This document shows positions 61,343-64,000 of a stretch of DNA of 64,000 nt, piece after piece. The notes beneath the pieces are model-generated. The model searched no databases and was not told where the DNA came from. It saw nothing but the letters and a program-made list of their open reading frames with translations. Origin of the DNA: Cephalopachus bancanus (lineage: Eukaryota > Chordata > Mammalia > Primates > Tarsiidae); contig JAPVLO010000278.1 of assembly GCA_027257055.1 (NCBI GenBank), positions 1-64,000 on the forward strand. Direction: 5' to 3'. Made by a program: the position numbers and the translations under genes. Position 1 is the stretch's first letter, and each line of letters begins with the position of its first letter.

Positions 61343-64000
61343 CTATTTTTTTTAAGTTAACTATTGAAGTTTAATCTACAAATAATAAAATACGCCTGTT
61401 TTTAGTTTACACTTCGATGAATTCTGGCCCATGTAAACAACGGCATAGTCACCACCAAAGTCAGGACACAGGATAGCCCCTTCCTCCGAAAGCCCTCTAT
61501 GCCTCTTCCCAGCTGCCTTCTCTCCCAAGCCTGGCCAATGTAGCCACTTTCTGGCTCTATGGATCTGATCTGTTTCCTATAAACGGAAGCACACATTTTT
61601 TAGTTTTTTTTTATCTGGCTTCTTTTGCTCAGCACGATGTTTTGGAGATAAACCATGTTGTTTTTTATATCAATAATGTATTAATGTTAATTATTGGGTT
61701 GTATTGCACTGCATGGTTATACAGCAATTTGTGCATTTATCACTAGTTGATTGGATACATGGGTTGATTTCAGCTTTTGGCTATTATAAATACAACCCCT
61801 GTGAACCTTCATATGTAATCTTTGTGGGCATCCATTTCTTTTCTGTTTTGAAAATACTTAGTGGTAGAATTTCTGGATCATAAGGAAAGTGAGTCTTTAA
61901 ATTTATAATAAACTGCTCAATTGCTTTCCAAAGGGGTTGTGCCATTTTGCATTTCACCAGCAACATGTAGGTTCTCCTGCCTCTCAAGAACACGTTGAGC
62001 GTCAAAGACTGTGAGCTGATCTTTTACATTTAAGGCATTTTAATATGAATATATTGGTCATCGTGCCTCTAATTTGTATTCATTGGTGACTTCAGATGTT
62101 AAACATATTTTCATATGTTTATTGGCAATTTGTATATCTTCTTTGAAAGTATTTGTCTGAGTACTTTGCTCATTTTCTAATTATTTGTTAATCTCATTAT
62201 TGGATTGTAAGTGTTCTCTATGTTTTCTTGAATCACAAGTCCTTAGATTTATGCTTCTGGCTTCAGTATGTGGTTATACTTTTCTTCCTTTTCGTTTGTT
62301 CAAGAATAGAATTTTTTAGTTTTGATTAAGTTCAATATATCCACTTTTTTCTTCAGTTTTACATTTATTTTGTTTCTTATCTAAGGAATAACCACAAAGA
62401 AGGCAAATATTTTTTCACAATTCTTTTGAGTTCATAATTTTAGATTTTATGCTTGGGTCTACAATTCATTTTTAACTAATATTTGTCCATGGTGTGGCCT
62501 AGGGCTCAAGGTGACTTTTCCCTACATTTTTATCCAACTGGTCCAGCATTGTTAAAAATCTGTCACTTCTTTCATTGACTTGCATTGCCAACCATGGCAA
62601 GCGTCAAATGGCCATCTGTGTGGATTTCTAGCTCTAAATGCAATTTTCTGTGCTGTTGACCTGTATATGTTTTCCTTTATACCTCATTCTCTTTATTTTA
62701 GTAACTTTGTGCAATTTTTGAAATCAATTATTATAAGACATACACGTTTTTAAAGTTTTTTTATTTTTCAGATGCTTTGTATTCCCATGTAGTTTTGAAA
62801 TCAGCTTGTCGATTTCTTTTAAAAAAAACACTTTTTGGAATGTTAAAGTTGTTTTGCATCTATATAGTAAATTGAGCAAAGATGGGACTATGATAATACT
62901 GAGTCTTTTGATTTGTGAACAAGCATCTCTCCATTTATTCAGGTCTTCTTTAACTTAATTCTCTCAGAAGTCTATTTTAGAATTCACTTTATAGGTTTTG
63001 CTCATCTTTTAAGTTTATCCTTAAATGTATTATATTTTAATGTTGTTGTAAATAGCACTTGACTCTTAAATTTATATTTTTGACAGTATAAGAAAAAAAG
63101 ATCTTTATGTTTTTATATTGTGCTCTGAAACCTTGCTAAGCACACTAATTAATTCCAATTGTTATTTTGTAGATTTTTTAAAATTTTCCATGTTCATGTT
63201 CATATTCATGCCACTTGTGTATAAAATTTTACTACTTTTTTCCAATTTATATGCAATTTATTCATTGATTTTGCCTTATTACATGAGCTAGAATCTAAAA
63301 TTTTTGGTAAAAGAATTTCCAGGTTTTTTTTTAATACGTAAAGACTTTATAGGTTTTCTATTTTTTCTTAAGACAGCTTTGACAATCTGTGACTTCTGAG
63401 TAATTTGTCCATTTAATTTAACACCAAATTTATTAGCGTAAAGTTGTACATCAAATTTCTTTCTTATTTTCTTAAGACTGTAGGATCTTAAAATCTATCT
63501 TTTACTCCTTATTACATAATATCTTCTCTTTTTTTATTATTCAGAGTTTTAAAGTTTTTATTGATCTTTGCAAAGGATCGGTTTGGTTCTATTGATTTTT
63601 TTTTCTTTGTTCATTTCCTATTTCACTAATTTTCACTCTTGTCTTTAGGTTTTTTCCCTGTGGTTATACTTGCTTTACTTTGATTATCGTTAGTTTCTTG
63701 AGGAAGTTTAGATTATTGACTTTCACAAAAGCATTTCAAACTCTATAATTCTTTTAAACATTTATTTAGCAACATTTCAAACATTTTGAAATTTTATTTT
63801 TATTCATTTAAGAAATGTATTCTAGTTTTCTCTCTGGCTTATATTTTGACCTATGGGTTACACTATAGATTTTTCAGATATCTTTCTGTGATTGATTTGT
63901 AATTAATTTCTTTATGGTGAAGAAATGTGTACTGTACAATGTCAGAATTTTTAAAATATTTTGAGATTTATTTGTGGCGAAGGATATGGCCTATCTTGGT
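61343..64000 (-). mobile_element. Long antisense L1M, continues past the window
   Basis: A single reversed L1M read from 3' end to mid-ORF2. The 3'UTR is at 61365-61700. ORF2 C-terminal landmarks follow ('ttccaaaggggttgtgccat' near 61926; 'catatgtttattggcaattt' near 62114), then the reverse transcriptase ('cagcttgtcgatttctttta' near 62802; 'atctctccatttattcaggt' near 62925; 'ctctgaaaccttgctaagc' near 63123) and the linker to the endonuclease ('ttttattgatctttgcaaag' near 63556). It ends at 'gatatggcctatcttggt', a standard L1 ORF2 phrase. All frames are ruined, consistent with an ancient copy of more than 2.6 kb. Confidence 0.9.

Overview
This window is nuclear DNA from a primate. It is dominated by transposable elements and shows no recognisable host gene, exon, tRNA or rRNA gene. 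The primate call rests on nine copies or fragments of a dimeric, 7SL-derived Alu SINE, several with poly(A) tails and target-site duplications. The better-preserved Alus share a left-arm opening (GGCTCAGCCTGTAA) and a middle linker (CTACAATAAATCAAAAAAT) that are not the usual anthropoid or lemur forms as I know them. Together with an L1 family whose 3' end I do not recognise from human, this suggests a non-anthropoid primate, perhaps a tarsier. That species call is inference. Every long reading frame I examined lies in a transposon, runs antisense to one, or sits in unassigned DNA without a recognisable domain.

Layout. 0-9 kb: the end of a decayed class I endogenous retrovirus pol gene with a possible LTR, two old antisense L1M pieces and much unassigned DNA. 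9-12.4 kb: a 1 kb Tigger-type DNA transposon, a young-family L1 tail and three Alus. 15.9-21.9 kb: more Alus, three same-orientation MLT1-like LTRs and a nested insertion in which an LTR-sized block sits inside an MLT1 and itself carries an Alu and an L1 with a 5' inversion. 21.9-39.6 kb: a run of old sense-strand L1M fragments joined head to tail, invaded by a Tigger1 remnant and a mariner remnant. A 7.1 kb essentially full-length lineage-specific L1 (29790-36904, with a target-site duplication) lies inside the ORF1-ORF2 linker of the last L1M.

39.6-54 kb: MIR, L2, LTR-like and Alu pieces, a second twin-primed L1 (46988-48062), simple repeats and long unassigned stretches. 54.1-55.9 kb: a MIR broken up by a Tigger2/MER28-type element and by a mariner whose transposase frame is nearly open but carries an internal deletion. 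57.1-58.7 kb: two more L1M pieces. 61.3-64 kb: one long antisense L1M that runs off the window end.

The features do not form a pathway. What can be read is a history: old MIR, L2 and L1M, then MLT1 LTRs and DNA transposons, then lineage-specific L1 and Alu. The young L1 supplies the machinery type (endonuclease and reverse transcriptase) that explains the TT/AAAA-like target sites and tails of the Alu and truncated L1 copies. This copy is itself disabled by frameshifts, stops and lost catalytic residues. I found no evidence of a novel biological system. The most interesting signals are structural: nested insertions, twin-priming inversions, a tandem-unit L1 5'UTR, an internally deleted mariner and a small templated duplication.
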